The notes beneath the pieces were generated by a model. The model did not search any database. It had not been told where the DNA came from and was given only the letters and a program-made list of their open reading frames with translations. From the NCBI GenBank assembly GCA_002308935.1, contig DBWN01000087.1, forward strand, positions 1-14,852: 14,852 nt of DNA, written 5' to 3'. The translations under genes and the position numbers were made by a program. Every line of letters begins with the position of its first letter. The first letter of the stretch is position 1. The DNA comes from Bacteroidales bacterium UBA1237. GTDB lineage: Bacteria > Bacteroidota > Bacteroidia > Bacteroidales > UBA932. This document shows positions 1 to 8,333 of this stretch, in pieces.

Positions 1-359
1 ATTGCGCTCATCACCGGTCCGACAATGGAGAAAGTACCTATGCAGTAAAGGAGACAGGCGGAGATGAGTCCCGTTGCGAAACTTTCCCCTCCCCTTTTGG
101 CGATAAGCCGCTTCGTCTTCCCGTCCAGATCCAATGCCGTCCCGATTATTCCCCCAATTGCAAGGCTCAGAATGAACAGGACAGGGAACTCGCTCTTGGG
201 CATGTTCTGAACGAATGAATTGGCCCCCAGAGCCAAGGAAGCGAGGCCCATGGCATTGAAAAGAGTCTTGGTATATTTCTCACCAAGGCCTTTCTTGAAG
301 AAAGTCCCTGCCAAGGTGCCAACTATTATGCAGCAGGTATTTACAATGGTTCCAATCAT
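1..359 (-). CDS. DUF554 family membrane protein, 3' end cut by window edge
   Basis: This is the N-terminal 119 codons of a small integral membrane protein; the rest lies left of base 1. The translation opens MIGTIVNT, the usual start of DUF554 (YdfK/YqgA-type) proteins. It then shows the family layout: a hydrophobic glycine-rich segment (about residues 2-21), a KKGL turn, a second hydrophobic span ending in GGIIGTALDLDG (about 58-80) and a third, FATGLISACLLYCIGTFSIVG (about 94-114). Family members are usually about 230 aa, so roughly half is visible. They are predicted inner-membrane transporters of unknown substrate. The ATG at 359-357 is chosen because MIGT is the family's normal start and a TGA lies in frame five codons upstream. 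There is no Shine-Dalgarno. The gene lies downstream of a promoter and a long structured leader. Family assignment is firm; function is unknown. Confidence 0.85.
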   Translation of the reverse strand, partial: MIGTIVNTCCIIVGTLAGTFFKKGLGEKYTKTLFNAMGLASLALGANSFVQNMPKSEFPVLFILSLAIGGIIGTALDLDGKTKRLIAKRGGESFATGLISACLLYCIGTFSIVGPVMSA

Positions 360-430
360 CGGATGCAAATATCAACAAAAAAACAGTAATTCCCATCATC
401 ACGGCGGCCAGCAGAGGATAAGGGCCGCAT
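356..430 (-). other. Possible 24-codon upstream frame overlapping the DUF554 start
   Basis: An ATG at 430-428 opens a 24-codon frame beginning MRPLSSAGRR and ending in TGA at 358-356. That stop overlaps the DUF554 ATG by the classic four-base ATGA. Such overlaps often mark translational coupling, which would help explain initiation of DUF554 without a Shine-Dalgarno. Against this, the frame has no ribosome site of its own and no recognisable motif. Its start also sits in a GCGGCC/GGCCGC hairpin (about 404-429). It may be chance. Confidence 0.2.
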
Positions 431-511
431 AAAAACAACAGGAGTGCCCCCTTAGAGACACCCCCGGGAAATCACTCTCCCACTGGCAGGGGGTTTCCCC
501 CCTGATGTTGT
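431..511 (-). terminator. Terminator-like helix at the end of the structured RNA
   Basis: An outer ACAACA/TGTTGT helix encloses the GNRA-capped CAGGGGG/CCCCCTG hairpin (487-504) and is followed directly by GTTGTTTTTATG. The strong GC stem near a five-base U run resembles an intrinsic terminator or attenuator ahead of DUF554. However, the U run is short, and the helix touching it is AU-rich and encloses a large multibranch, so it is not canonical. It may instead be the 3' closing helix of the RNA. Confidence 0.3.
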
Positions 512-904
512 GGCCACACGGGGCCCTTTTTCTGCAAGCCTAAATCACAACTTCTCCGATTTTACACGATACCGCCGTGAAGTGTAAGACATGTATTTAC
601 TGCTCTAAAACCTAAGATGAATCAAAACAAAAAACTAATAGTAAGCTAAACGTAAAAACCCATCAGCGGCTGCACAACAGCAAAATAAAAAGCCTTACCT
701 CGTACCAAAAATTGCAAGGTTTGCCAGCAATCTTAATTGCCCCCCTATGGGCACTCCCCTGTCGGGAAGTTCCAGCCACTCGCGCGGAAAGAGTTGAACT
801 TTCCTCACCAGCAAACCCGCACGTTCGTGGACGTAGGTAGCAATTCCTAAGATAACATTGTTTTCACTATCGGATTCGTATCCTTACATAGCCTTCAATG
901 TTAC
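431..904 (-). ncRNA. Structured RNA or long 5' leader upstream of DUF554, family unassigned
   Basis: About 470 nt after a good promoter hold many self-complementary segments. H1 pairs 896-903 with 853-860 (8 bp) and carries an inner CTAT/ATAG stem and a GGAT-ACGA-ATCC cap; its 5' strand begins at the predicted transcription start. H2 pairs GGTTTGC (817-811) with GCAAACC (724-718). Inside H2 lie H3, GGAAAGTTC (804-796) with GAACTTCC (772-765), and H4, TGCCC (753-749) with GGGCA (742-738). H8 pairs 582-587 with 562-567. H6 (487-504) is a 7-bp stem with a GAAA tetraloop, which favours minus-strand sense. An ACAACA/TGTTGT helix (506-511 with 435-440) then leads into a U run. The motifs GAGGAAAG, GCAAACC and GGTAAG recall RNase P RNA, but the remaining conserved parts were not found. 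It could be a cis-regulatory leader or an independent RNA that ends near 431. Pairings were found by eye, not by folding software. Confidence 0.45.
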
Positions 905-909
905 TGTTA

Positions 910-940
910 CAAATATACTGAAAAAATCAAAAAAAACAAC
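910..940 (-). promoter_or_regulatory. Bacteroidota-type housekeeping promoter
   Basis: On the minus strand the -7 element TATATTTG (917-910) matches TAnnTTTG exactly. GTTG (940-937) supplies the -33 element, with a 19-nt spacer rich in T. The predicted start is about 5-7 nt downstream, near 904, which is where the first RNA helix begins. The promoter lies just past the stop of the 635-aa gene (977), so it separates the four-gene operon from the leader/DUF554 unit. Confidence 0.65.
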
Positions 941-976
941 TTCACTGCTTGAAAATCAACAATATTGTTTAGCCGG
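941..976 (-). terminator. Weak candidate 3' end of the four-gene operon
   Basis: Just past the stop at 977 there is a perfect 12-bp palindrome, AACAATATTGTT (958-969), and a small TTCA/TGAA stem (941-953). On the minus strand these are followed by a run of eight T and, after two bases, a run of six T. The stems are short and AU-rich, so intrinsic termination here would be weak. The T tract is also the spacer of the next promoter. Confidence 0.2.
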
Positions 977-2884
977 TCACTTCGTCGGAGAGACAAGATT
1001 GTCATATTCGAGTCCGGATACGCCCTGGGTCTGCTTTATCTGCTTGGAATAGCCCATCCATGTATAGGTTTTTCCGCCTATCCACCGCGCTCTTTGGCAG
1101 TTCTTCTTGATCAATGTGCCGACTCCCTGTACCTGTTCCTCGTCTATGAAGAGAGGCTTTTCGCCGGTCTTCCCTTCGGGAGTTTTGACCATTTCCACTT
1201 TGAGTATCGAACTCAGCGGCCTGACCGCCCTGTACTCGCCATCGTGGAAATATGGCATCTTTCCTCTCCGCAGGATGACTTCGCGACCGCCGAGGAAGCC
1301 CGAATAGAGTTTCTTCTCGTTGCTGTCATTTATGTGCTGCGGCAGGAAGGGGATCCAGTTGAACGGGACAGTGGTCATCAGCTTGTACTTGTAGTCAGAC
1401 ACCCTGTTGGATTCGACGGAGGTATTCCCAAGTGCATCGTTTTTGACGGTATACCTGGCTTTCTTGACAGCCTTGTCATATTCCTCATCAACATACTGCC
1501 CGACTTCTGACGCAAGAAGAATCGCGTCCATGCTTGAGCCACAGCCGTCAGAGACCTTCGTCTCGACGCCCCAGACCATGTTGGCCATCTCATCACGAAT
1601 GATACATACCTCTTCCACAGGTTCTCCCTCAAGTACGCGGATAAGGGACGGAGGGAAAAACAATCCGGGGGCGGACTGGGATGAAGAGGAAATCTGGTTC
1701 ACGGGAGCGTTGGTGAACATCTGCCACTTCTGGCCGAAAGTCTTGGCGCCCGTGTCTTTCTCACCCGCCCTGCGGGTAATGACGGTTTCTCTCCCGAAAG
1801 TGTCGAAAACGGTAATTTTCTCGACTTGGATAAAGGTACCGACAGGAACGGTCAAAGGACAGAGCATCCAGTCATTGCCGTACATGGTGGCGTACTGCAT
1901 GAAAGCCACATTGCCTTTGGCCTGCATGTCCTTGGAGTTGCCCATGAACACCTTGTTGTCCTCGAACTCCCACAATCTCTTTTTCGGAGCCCCTGGATAT
2001 GATGCCAATGTCGGCAGAGAAAGAACCGATTCATTCTTGAAACGGGTGGGAGATGAACATTCTTTCACATCGAAACTGTACCATGAGACACGTCCTCCTG
2101 GGTAATTGTCTGCCACATATTCGCCAGCCTGAGATGGTAATGAGAATCCGTATCCGAGTGATTTGGTTTCCCAAATGCCGTGGCCAGTCCCGGCAGGGAG
2201 ATATCTTTCCTTGAACCACCTCACATACTTCCGGCATAACGATTCAGGAACCTCAAAGACGGTTCTGTTTTTGTTCAGGTATTCATAGAGTTTATATCCA
2301 TCAAAGATTTTCCCTGAACTCGTTCTTCTGAACTTGGAAAGGCGAGTGTTCCTGGACTGTGTGAATCCGACCACATCTGGCGTTTCAATACTGCTCAAAC
2401 CGGAAGAGAGGTCATCCTCCTTCAATACGAACAAGTCGCTGTCCCGTAATCGCCCGAGCAACTGACGAGGTTCCTTGATGGCCCCGAACTCATAAACCAG
2501 GTCCATGAAAAATAATGCGGACTCCACCCTAACCAGAGGAGTTATCTCCCTGTTTATCGCCTCCACAGCAGGCTCAATTGGAGTTTCGGCGGGGACAGAG
2601 AACTGGCCTCCGTTTTTCATCTGGTATATAGTGGAGTTGGCGTCCATATACTTGATATCACAGCGGACCCCCATCGCGGTTCCGGCGTCATTCCCTCGGA
2701 ATTCACCCATCTGCCACTGACGTGAAAGCATCCACAGAGGGTCATGCACCCTGAATCGCAGAGCATCAGTAACGTCGTGCGCCCTAGTACGGGTTTCCAA
2801 CCTGCTGGACACCTTAGCCTGATCCTTATCGGACAAGAAGTCACAATTATTCAGATATTTTGAGAAGAAATTCGAGTCACTCAT
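977..2884 (-). CDS. Conserved 635-aa hypothetical protein, last gene of the large-protein cluster
   Basis: The protein is soluble-looking, with no signal peptide or membrane span. Near the N-terminus (about residues 43-68) is the block RVHDPLWMLSRQWQMGEF followed by GNDAG. Other marks I recognise from homologous hypothetical proteins in other phyla are GGRVSWYSFDV (263-273), LWEFEDNKV (304-312), GNDWMLCPLTVPVG (336-349) with TVFDTFG (358-364), EEVCIIRDEMANMVW (424-438), FNWIPFLPQ (508-516) and a C-terminal RARWIGGKTYTWMG (598-611) ending in SGLEYD. The protein appears full length and intact. It is the promoter-distal gene, 22 bp after the 1804-aa gene, with its own strong Shine-Dalgarno, so it may be made in greater amount than its neighbours. 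I recall no known catalytic residues for the family, so no enzyme activity is proposed. The ATG at 2884 is fixed by that ribosome site. Membership of the conserved family is likely; the role is unknown. Confidence 0.85.
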   Translation of the reverse strand: MSDSNFFSKYLNNCDFLSDKDQAKVSSRLETRTRAHDVTDALRFRVHDPLWMLSRQWQMGEFRGNDAGTAMGVRCDIKYMDANSTIYQMKNGGQFSVPAETPIEPAVEAINREITPLVRVESALFFMDLVYEFGAIKEPRQLLGRLRDSDLFVLKEDDLSSGLSSIETPDVVGFTQSRNTRLSKFRRTSSGKIFDGYKLYEYLNKNRTVFEVPESLCRKYVRWFKERYLPAGTGHGIWETKSLGYGFSLPSQAGEYVADNYPGGRVSWYSFDVKECSSPTRFKNESVLSLPTLASYPGAPKKRLWEFEDNKVFMGNSKDMQAKGNVAFMQYATMYGNDWMLCPLTVPVGTFIQVEKITVFDTFGRETVITRRAGEKDTGAKTFGQKWQMFTNAPVNQISSSSQSAPGLFFPPSLIRVLEGEPVEEVCIIRDEMANMVWGVETKVSDGCGSSMDAILLASEVGQYVDEEYDKAVKKARYTVKNDALGNTSVESNRVSDYKYKLMTTVPFNWIPFLPQHINDSNEKKLYSGFLGGREVILRRGKMPYFHDGEYRAVRPLSSILKVEMVKTPEGKTGEKPLFIDEEQVQGVGTLIKKNCQRARWIGGKTYTWMGYSKQIKQTQGVSGLEYDNLVSPTK

Positions 2885-2887
2885 AAT

Positions 2888-2898
2888 CTTTCCTCCTT
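2888..2898 (-). promoter_or_regulatory. Strong Shine-Dalgarno for the 635-aa gene
   Basis: The minus strand reads AAGGAGGAAAG, with its AGGAGG core seven bases before the ATG at 2884. It sits in the 22-bp gap after the 1804-aa stop. The other three starts that can be inspected (8321, 12218 and 359) have nothing comparable, which makes this site unusual here and settles the start. Confidence 0.75.
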
Positions 2899-2906
2899 AG
2901 AAATAG

Positions 2907-5900
2907 TTACTGGATGGTGTTATCAGGATTGATGTTCAACAAGGGGAACAGACCGGAAGCCCATGTGTCGCTGTAAATCTGCTCCGGTTCAACCGCACGG
3001 CTCTTCACTTGGTACATAGCGGAATGGATTGTCCGCAACATCCTCTTTTCAGACCAGTGGTGTTTACCGCTCATGGTGGAGACACCCACAATGATCGCCT
3101 GCGGAGGTTCCGCATCGGGCTGGTCATAGCCGAACGCCAGAGCTGGTGCTTGTGACCTGTAAGGGATCTTCTCCACCCAATAGTCTATCACAACTCCGGC
3201 AACTTCCCTCAACCCGTTCCCTTTGTTTACGATGAACTGGGAAGGATTCAGCACTGTGTAGACGTTGGCGTCCCTTACGCTGCTTTCATCCATCACTTCC
3301 GCGCCCATCCAGCTGCGGTCATCAACGTGTTCCGATTCAAGCTGCATTGCCATCACTTCCTTGGCGGCTCCGATGAAATTCATTTTGCCGTAAAGGCGGA
3401 TCTGATGCAAAGACGCGAGCTGCCTGCTGACATCAGCAAGGCCAATGAGATTCTCTTCAATGATGCAAGGGTTCATTCTCGAGAAGTAATTCTTGTCGGC
3501 GGACTGCATGATCAGGGCATTGCAGTCGATTGCCCCGTTACCCTGTATCCTGAAATGAGGGGCGACGAGGAAGTTGGGGACAAAGAACTTCTTCATAGCC
3601 TCCCCAATGGATTCATCAGCGGCCTTGTCACCATCCTGCAGCCTTTCTTCAATCATCCGTGCCTGGGATCTCATCTTGGCAGGCAGCATCCTCTGGGCAG
3701 ATAGAATGTCCGCGAACCCGGTAGGATCGTCATACCTGTCTTGCTCTTGGACGAGCATGGAAAGATCGATTGACGAAAGGGAGTCAAGCATACCTATCCT
3801 GAAGCATCTGAGAAGCAAAGAAAGTGCGTTCCTGAATTGCAACTCAGTCATGGGTGAATGAGGATTCTGCTCGAAATATGAATCGAGTTCCCCGGCATCC
3901 TCCTCAAGAGCGGTCTTCAGTTCACTCAGGCAGTCGCATGCGGCCATATAAAGAGTCTTGTCATTTCTGCAGTTGAAGGATTCATCAGGCGGAACCGTAC
4001 TTGTTATCAGGTCCTCCTGCCTGAGGGGACGAGCCCTTGTAAGCATCTCCCTCATCGAATCCACCGCCAGTTCAGCCTCTTCAAGGAAGATACCGTCACC
4101 TCCGGAGAAAGGAGCCAGATTGTTCCATGACAGAAGCCTGAGGAACTTACGGAACTTATCCCAATCCGAGCTCAAATAAACGAGTTCGGAAGGGCTGATA
4201 CCGGCACCTTTCTCTCCCAGCAGAATGTTCACTGCGGCGTCACCGTCCTTGAACTGGAACTCAAGGTCATCAAATCCGAGCATCTGTCCGATCCATCTGT
4301 CAACGGAAGGTTCGATTTGGGCAAGTATAGAGCCGGTGCAAGCGGACCGGGCATCCGTATCAAGTGCGGCGAACACCCTCTCCTCGATATGGGCACTCTG
4401 TAAAGGGATCTCCGTGACATCAGGCTCGGGGAAGTTACGCCCCGTGTGCATGCTGTTCATCAAAGCCTCGACAGCGGCCATATTGCCTTGAGTGAGTTTG
4501 TATACACTCTCTGCCGTAATCACATCCGAAAGGGCATCATATGAATCTTCCATCCTCTGGATAAGGTAAATGAGCCTTGTAATCTTCGGGCTGAAAAACT
4601 CGACGCCACGGCTGATAACGGAATGGTCAGTGGTCCCGAAAATCTTCTCAAGCCATTTCCACAGACGCGCCTCGGCTTTCCCCCTGTCCCACTTGTAGAG
4701 ATCGGTCAACTGGGATTTCTGTTGGTTGGGAGCATCATTGTTCCTAAGGTCTTCAAGAAGAGCGACACCATTCAGAACGTCGAGCGAGTAATCTTTCTTG
4801 GCCCCGTCTCTAGCTCCGTAAACGGTGGAAGTATCATTGAGAGGATACGCCTTTCTCAGGAAATAGATGAAATAATCCATCTCATAACCGCCCGAGACCT
4901 TATTGTCATCATGCATCATCCTTTCAAGGTCACTTCCCAGGACAGTTCCCAAGGAAAGACCGTTGCGGATTCCCTTGATGATGCGAAGAGCCTGACGGAC
5001 CCTGGCTGAAGACAGATTGACACTCAGAGAGTAATCCTTGCTTGAACCGTCCGCGGCTCTGACGAAGCTGCTCCTGAGGACGGCAGAAGTTACGGCCTGG
5101 TTTACTGAAGGAGCGAGAATGAACTCTTCGGAAACCGGTTCATCCCTATCTTCCTGCAGATTGAACACCCAACCGTAAGCACCGATGGATATCTTGTGTT
5201 TCTTGTCTTTCTGGCGCTGCAGCATACGGTGGTCAAGAAGACCCGTCAGCCATGCGTCAAGCCTGTAGTTGAAAAGGTCGAAAGCACCTGTTATCAGACG
5301 GTCGTATTCCTGGTCGGTCACACCATTAAAGGCAATTTTGCCGCTCACCTCCTTCTTTACGAGTTCCCTCAAGTTCCCCCACGTGAAATTCTTCTTGAAT
5401 ACCGTGAAATCAGTATCCTTTATGGGAATATCACCGAATTTGGGGAAATACTTCTTTATGAGAGACTCAAGAGTCATCGAGGAGTCAAGCTTGCTGACGA
5501 TATTGAAGATGTTCAATATAGGATTCACTCCGATTTTCTTGCCCCTGAAATACTCCGCCGAGATAAGGTCATTGTCCCTTACTGTCGTCCTCTTGTAGAA
5601 TGACGTCGATACGGGGGTATTGCTCACAGCCCTCAGATAACTCTCCTCAGTGGAAAGCCTCTTCTGCTTTTTCATGTTCTCCTCGGATATGACCTGCGTC
5701 TTCGCTATCTCGTTCCACTTCTCCGTCAGCACTATCAGTATCTCCTTAAGAGTGAACAGCACGTCCTCCCCCCGGTACTTGAGATTCTTGAAGTCGCACA
5801 CCGGGACGATTCCATAAGGTTGGTTCCCCACTCGGAAAGAAGGGAAGACGCCGGAAGGTATCACGCTGTTCACGAAATATTTGTTCAGCCTGTAATCTCC

Positions 5901-8321
5901 GGCAATTAGTTTCAGTATAGGATGGGAGCCCTTCAAGGCATTGAGGAAAGCTTGGTTGACAGACTTGGCCTTGAGCACTTCGCAGTTGTCCCTATTAAGG
6001 ACATTGAAGAAGGGGTTGTTCTTGAGATAAGTCCCCTTGGGAAAAGCGAACAGCGAAGTAAGGATATCCGCATCACTCCCGGAAATACCGGCCTTTAAGC
6101 CATTCCCCAAGGGGATGACACTCTTTTTGAAGAATTCTCCCACAAGGGCATCCTCACTGGTATCGTATTCGCTGTTGTCGGACACGTTCCCGGAGACATC
6201 ACTATCACCACCGTCAAGGATATTGGTGGGGGTGCCTACTTTCAAGAGTTCCAGTCCTTCTTCGCTGTAAAGATGAGAATTGAAGATTTTCCTCAGGAGC
6301 TCTCCGCAAGCATCGCTGTCCTTTTCATTGTCCGGACTGAATTCCTTTACACCCATCACGTAGATTGAAGTGAACTTGAATCTCCTCAGAGGGGCGTCTC
6401 CTAACTTACGGCCTTTCTTTTTCGCATCGGCCTTCTGCTTTTTGGTGAAATGGTCATAGATGTACGGGGTCAAGGGCAAGGTTATGGCCATGCCCATCTT
6501 CTCTGCGGCGTCATAATCTGTGAGCCAGCGGAGATTCCCGTCGAACTTCGGTCCCTCGGCGCTCTTGTATGCCGGGGCTTCCTTATTGAGGTCCAGTCCG
6601 ACCTGGATGGTCTTCGGTATCAGCCTTCCGTACTGTATTATATTGAATCCCTTCTTCTCCCCGTTGTCCAGATTAGCCTGAAGGATGAAACGGTCAGGCA
6701 TCAGCTCGGAGAACGGCACTGGGAAGACTTCAACAGCGGAAGGTTCCACACCAGGGGTAATGAGTTTCTTCCTCGCCTCATCCTTCACTTCTTTCGAAAG
6801 TTTGTCGAAAGGCATCAGGAGCGCCTTCTTTCTTATCACTTCATTCTTCAACTGGGTCAATGCCGGGGAAGAATTGGGGAAAAGGCTCCTTACGATAAGT
6901 GCCGCACGCGGAGGTGTGTGAAGCGAGCACATCGCCTCCCAGGCCGCTCTCTGTTTGAGTTGATTGCCCTCCTCGTAGAAATAATTCACCCAGAAATCGA
7001 GAGCGTTCTCAATTTCAATCTTCGTAATCGGCCGTGACATCTGGGTTACCGCGATCTCATCCGGATAAATCCTCACCAGAAGGCACTTCTGCTTCTTCTT
7101 GTAACAGAGTTTCCTTGGGCGGATGAATTTGTTATGTTTGTTGAGCCGTGCCGCGGAAATCATCTGTGAGCAGTTCTTGGACTCCTTGAAGGAATTGTAC
7201 ACCTTCAGGACGGATACCATCCATTCTCTTTCCTCATGGAAACTGAAAATCGTGTTTTCTGCGATATCCCTCCATTGCTTGACCCTAGGATTGTTCGCGA
7301 TATCCTGTTTCGCTCCGGTGTTCTTGCGAAGCTGCCAAAGGATCATCTTCTCCGCGAAAAGGGTATAATGGCTGTAGTTTCCTATCTTGGAGCGCATCTT
7401 GTCGATGAGCGACTGTTTGCGTGGTTTGACTTGAATGTTCCCCCTTGAATCCACTTTCCCGAAGAAACGTTGAGCATAAGTCTGATACAAGTTGGCATCA
7501 TCGTAAACCTTGTTGAACATCTGACTGAGCAAAGGGATTGATATGTTCCCGTTCTTGTTTCTCGGAGCCTTGGACAAGTCGAAATATTCAAAACAATACC
7601 TGGAGGAAAGGGTCTTATACGAAAGTTCCAGATCAAAGAAAGAAATCAAATTGATGAACTTGTCAAACTGTTTCTTCGAGATATGTGAGAACCTGTTCAC
7701 TATCGAATCAGCGGGGTCTTCAGGGAGCAACTCGGCAAGAATCGGCAAACATGCCGAGAGATTCTTGTGCGCTGCTCTGAATCTGGCCAACTTCGAATAA
7801 GGGGACTTCTCCTGTTTGCGGATCCGACCGTCGTAGCGTGGTGACACGATAGTCCCTTTGACAGTCCTGCTGACGTACTCGAGGCGGTTGAGAAAATCCG
7901 TTGCCTCGTTATCCGAAACCACGTCAAGGGTTGTGAGACGGTCAATATGCGTCAGGACCCGGTCCCACATCTGTTTGATCTCGCCCTGAGGGGATGTGGC
8001 CTCAACGATTCTCTTTGACAAATTACGCAATCTGCTCCTGTCCTCCTTGTAAACGGTATCAAGGTCTTCAATGGAAGTCATGACTTTCGTTGATGCGGCC
8101 ACGAGGTCACTTTCACTGCAACCGCCAAGAAGGCTGACATAGTCCCATATCGCCTTGAAAGCATATAGGGCCCTGTCCGGTTCCGAAATATCCTCAACCT
8201 CGTGATTCTCCACAATGCGGGTTTCAAGACGCACCGGGAACATTATGAACGATGTCTCGACATCCTTCCTCCTTATCATCAGGGAGGTGTGCTTCTTCAA
8301 TATGTCCTGATTGTTGTACAT
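2907..8321 (-). CDS. Conserved 1804-aa hypothetical protein of the large-protein cluster
   Basis: This very large protein lacks a signal peptide or membrane span. Landmarks in order are FPVRLETR (28-35); a long, mostly helical, basic stretch (about 45-400); LLVRIYPDEIAV (414-425), followed by WEAMCSLHTPPRAALIVRSL (461-480); VGTPTN (695-700); an acidic Ser/Asp/Gly linker (about 702-726); FRVGNQPYGIVPV (a little past residue 800); and a C-terminal GVVIDYWVEKIP, then ALAFGYDQPDAEPPQAIIVGV. I recognise VRLETR, RIYPD, RVG-QPYG and the AF-YDQP...PPQA block from giant uncharacterised proteins in actinobacteria and other phyla, where they sit beside homologues of the neighbouring genes here. The N-terminal VRLETR and RIYPDE blocks are about 380 residues apart, more than I recall for relatives. 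The start at 8321 lies 12 bp after the preceding stop, without a Shine-Dalgarno. No enzymatic motif was recognised. A structural or scaffold role is a guess from size and context. Confidence 0.88.
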   Translation of the reverse strand: MYNNQDILKKHTSLMIRRKDVETSFIMFPVRLETRIVENHEVEDISEPDRALYAFKAIWDYVSLLGGCSESDLVAASTKVMTSIEDLDTVYKEDRSRLRNLSKRIVEATSPQGEIKQMWDRVLTHIDRLTTLDVVSDNEATDFLNRLEYVSRTVKGTIVSPRYDGRIRKQEKSPYSKLARFRAAHKNLSACLPILAELLPEDPADSIVNRFSHISKKQFDKFINLISFFDLELSYKTLSSRYCFEYFDLSKAPRNKNGNISIPLLSQMFNKVYDDANLYQTYAQRFFGKVDSRGNIQVKPRKQSLIDKMRSKIGNYSHYTLFAEKMILWQLRKNTGAKQDIANNPRVKQWRDIAENTIFSFHEEREWMVSVLKVYNSFKESKNCSQMISAARLNKHNKFIRPRKLCYKKKQKCLLVRIYPDEIAVTQMSRPITKIEIENALDFWVNYFYEEGNQLKQRAAWEAMCSLHTPPRAALIVRSLFPNSSPALTQLKNEVIRKKALLMPFDKLSKEVKDEARKKLITPGVEPSAVEVFPVPFSELMPDRFILQANLDNGEKKGFNIIQYGRLIPKTIQVGLDLNKEAPAYKSAEGPKFDGNLRWLTDYDAAEKMGMAITLPLTPYIYDHFTKKQKADAKKKGRKLGDAPLRRFKFTSIYVMGVKEFSPDNEKDSDACGELLRKIFNSHLYSEEGLELLKVGTPTNILDGGDSDVSGNVSDNSEYDTSEDALVGEFFKKSVIPLGNGLKAGISGSDADILTSLFAFPKGTYLKNNPFFNVLNRDNCEVLKAKSVNQAFLNALKGSHPILKLIAGDYRLNKYFVNSVIPSGVFPSFRVGNQPYGIVPVCDFKNLKYRGEDVLFTLKEILIVLTEKWNEIAKTQVISEENMKKQKRLSTEESYLRAVSNTPVSTSFYKRTTVRDNDLISAEYFRGKKIGVNPILNIFNIVSKLDSSMTLESLIKKYFPKFGDIPIKDTDFTVFKKNFTWGNLRELVKKEVSGKIAFNGVTDQEYDRLITGAFDLFNYRLDAWLTGLLDHRMLQRQKDKKHKISIGAYGWVFNLQEDRDEPVSEEFILAPSVNQAVTSAVLRSSFVRAADGSSKDYSLSVNLSSARVRQALRIIKGIRNGLSLGTVLGSDLERMMHDDNKVSGGYEMDYFIYFLRKAYPLNDTSTVYGARDGAKKDYSLDVLNGVALLEDLRNNDAPNQQKSQLTDLYKWDRGKAEARLWKWLEKIFGTTDHSVISRGVEFFSPKITRLIYLIQRMEDSYDALSDVITAESVYKLTQGNMAAVEALMNSMHTGRNFPEPDVTEIPLQSAHIEERVFAALDTDARSACTGSILAQIEPSVDRWIGQMLGFDDLEFQFKDGDAAVNILLGEKGAGISPSELVYLSSDWDKFRKFLRLLSWNNLAPFSGGDGIFLEEAELAVDSMREMLTRARPLRQEDLITSTVPPDESFNCRNDKTLYMAACDCLSELKTALEEDAGELDSYFEQNPHSPMTELQFRNALSLLLRCFRIGMLDSLSSIDLSMLVQEQDRYDDPTGFADILSAQRMLPAKMRSQARMIEERLQDGDKAADESIGEAMKKFFVPNFLVAPHFRIQGNGAIDCNALIMQSADKNYFSRMNPCIIEENLIGLADVSRQLASLHQIRLYGKMNFIGAAKEVMAMQLESEHVDDRSWMGAEVMDESSVRDANVYTVLNPSQFIVNKGNGLREVAGVVIDYWVEKIPYRSQAPALAFGYDQPDAEPPQAIIVGVSTMSGKHHWSEKRMLRTIHSAMYQVKSRAVEPEQIYSDTWASGLFPLLNINPDNTIQ

Positions 8322-8333
8322 GACCGTAGAAAA

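Noticed and set aside
690..860. RNase P RNA (rnpB) on the minus strand, suggested by GAGGAAAG, GCAAACC and GGTAAG in the right order
   Set aside because: The ACAGAA-type conserved region was not found, the only GCTTAC that could pair as P4 is about 45 nt after GGTAAG (too close), and the GGAAAGTTC strand pairs perfectly nearby with GAACTTCC instead. A covariance search would settle it.
431..904. tmRNA, cobalamin/TPP/FMN riboswitch or group II intron
   Set aside because: There is no tmRNA acceptor end or tag frame, no conserved riboswitch core sequences that I know, and no domain V catalytic AGC triad or intron-encoded protein.
965..1510. 181-codon open frame on the plus strand
   Set aside because: It lies antisense to the conserved C-terminal part of the 635-aa gene, shows no recognisable protein features and is best explained as a shadow frame.
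6450..7037. 195-codon open frame on the plus strand
   Set aside because: It is antisense to the RIYPDE region of the 1804-aa gene and shows no motif or initiation signal.
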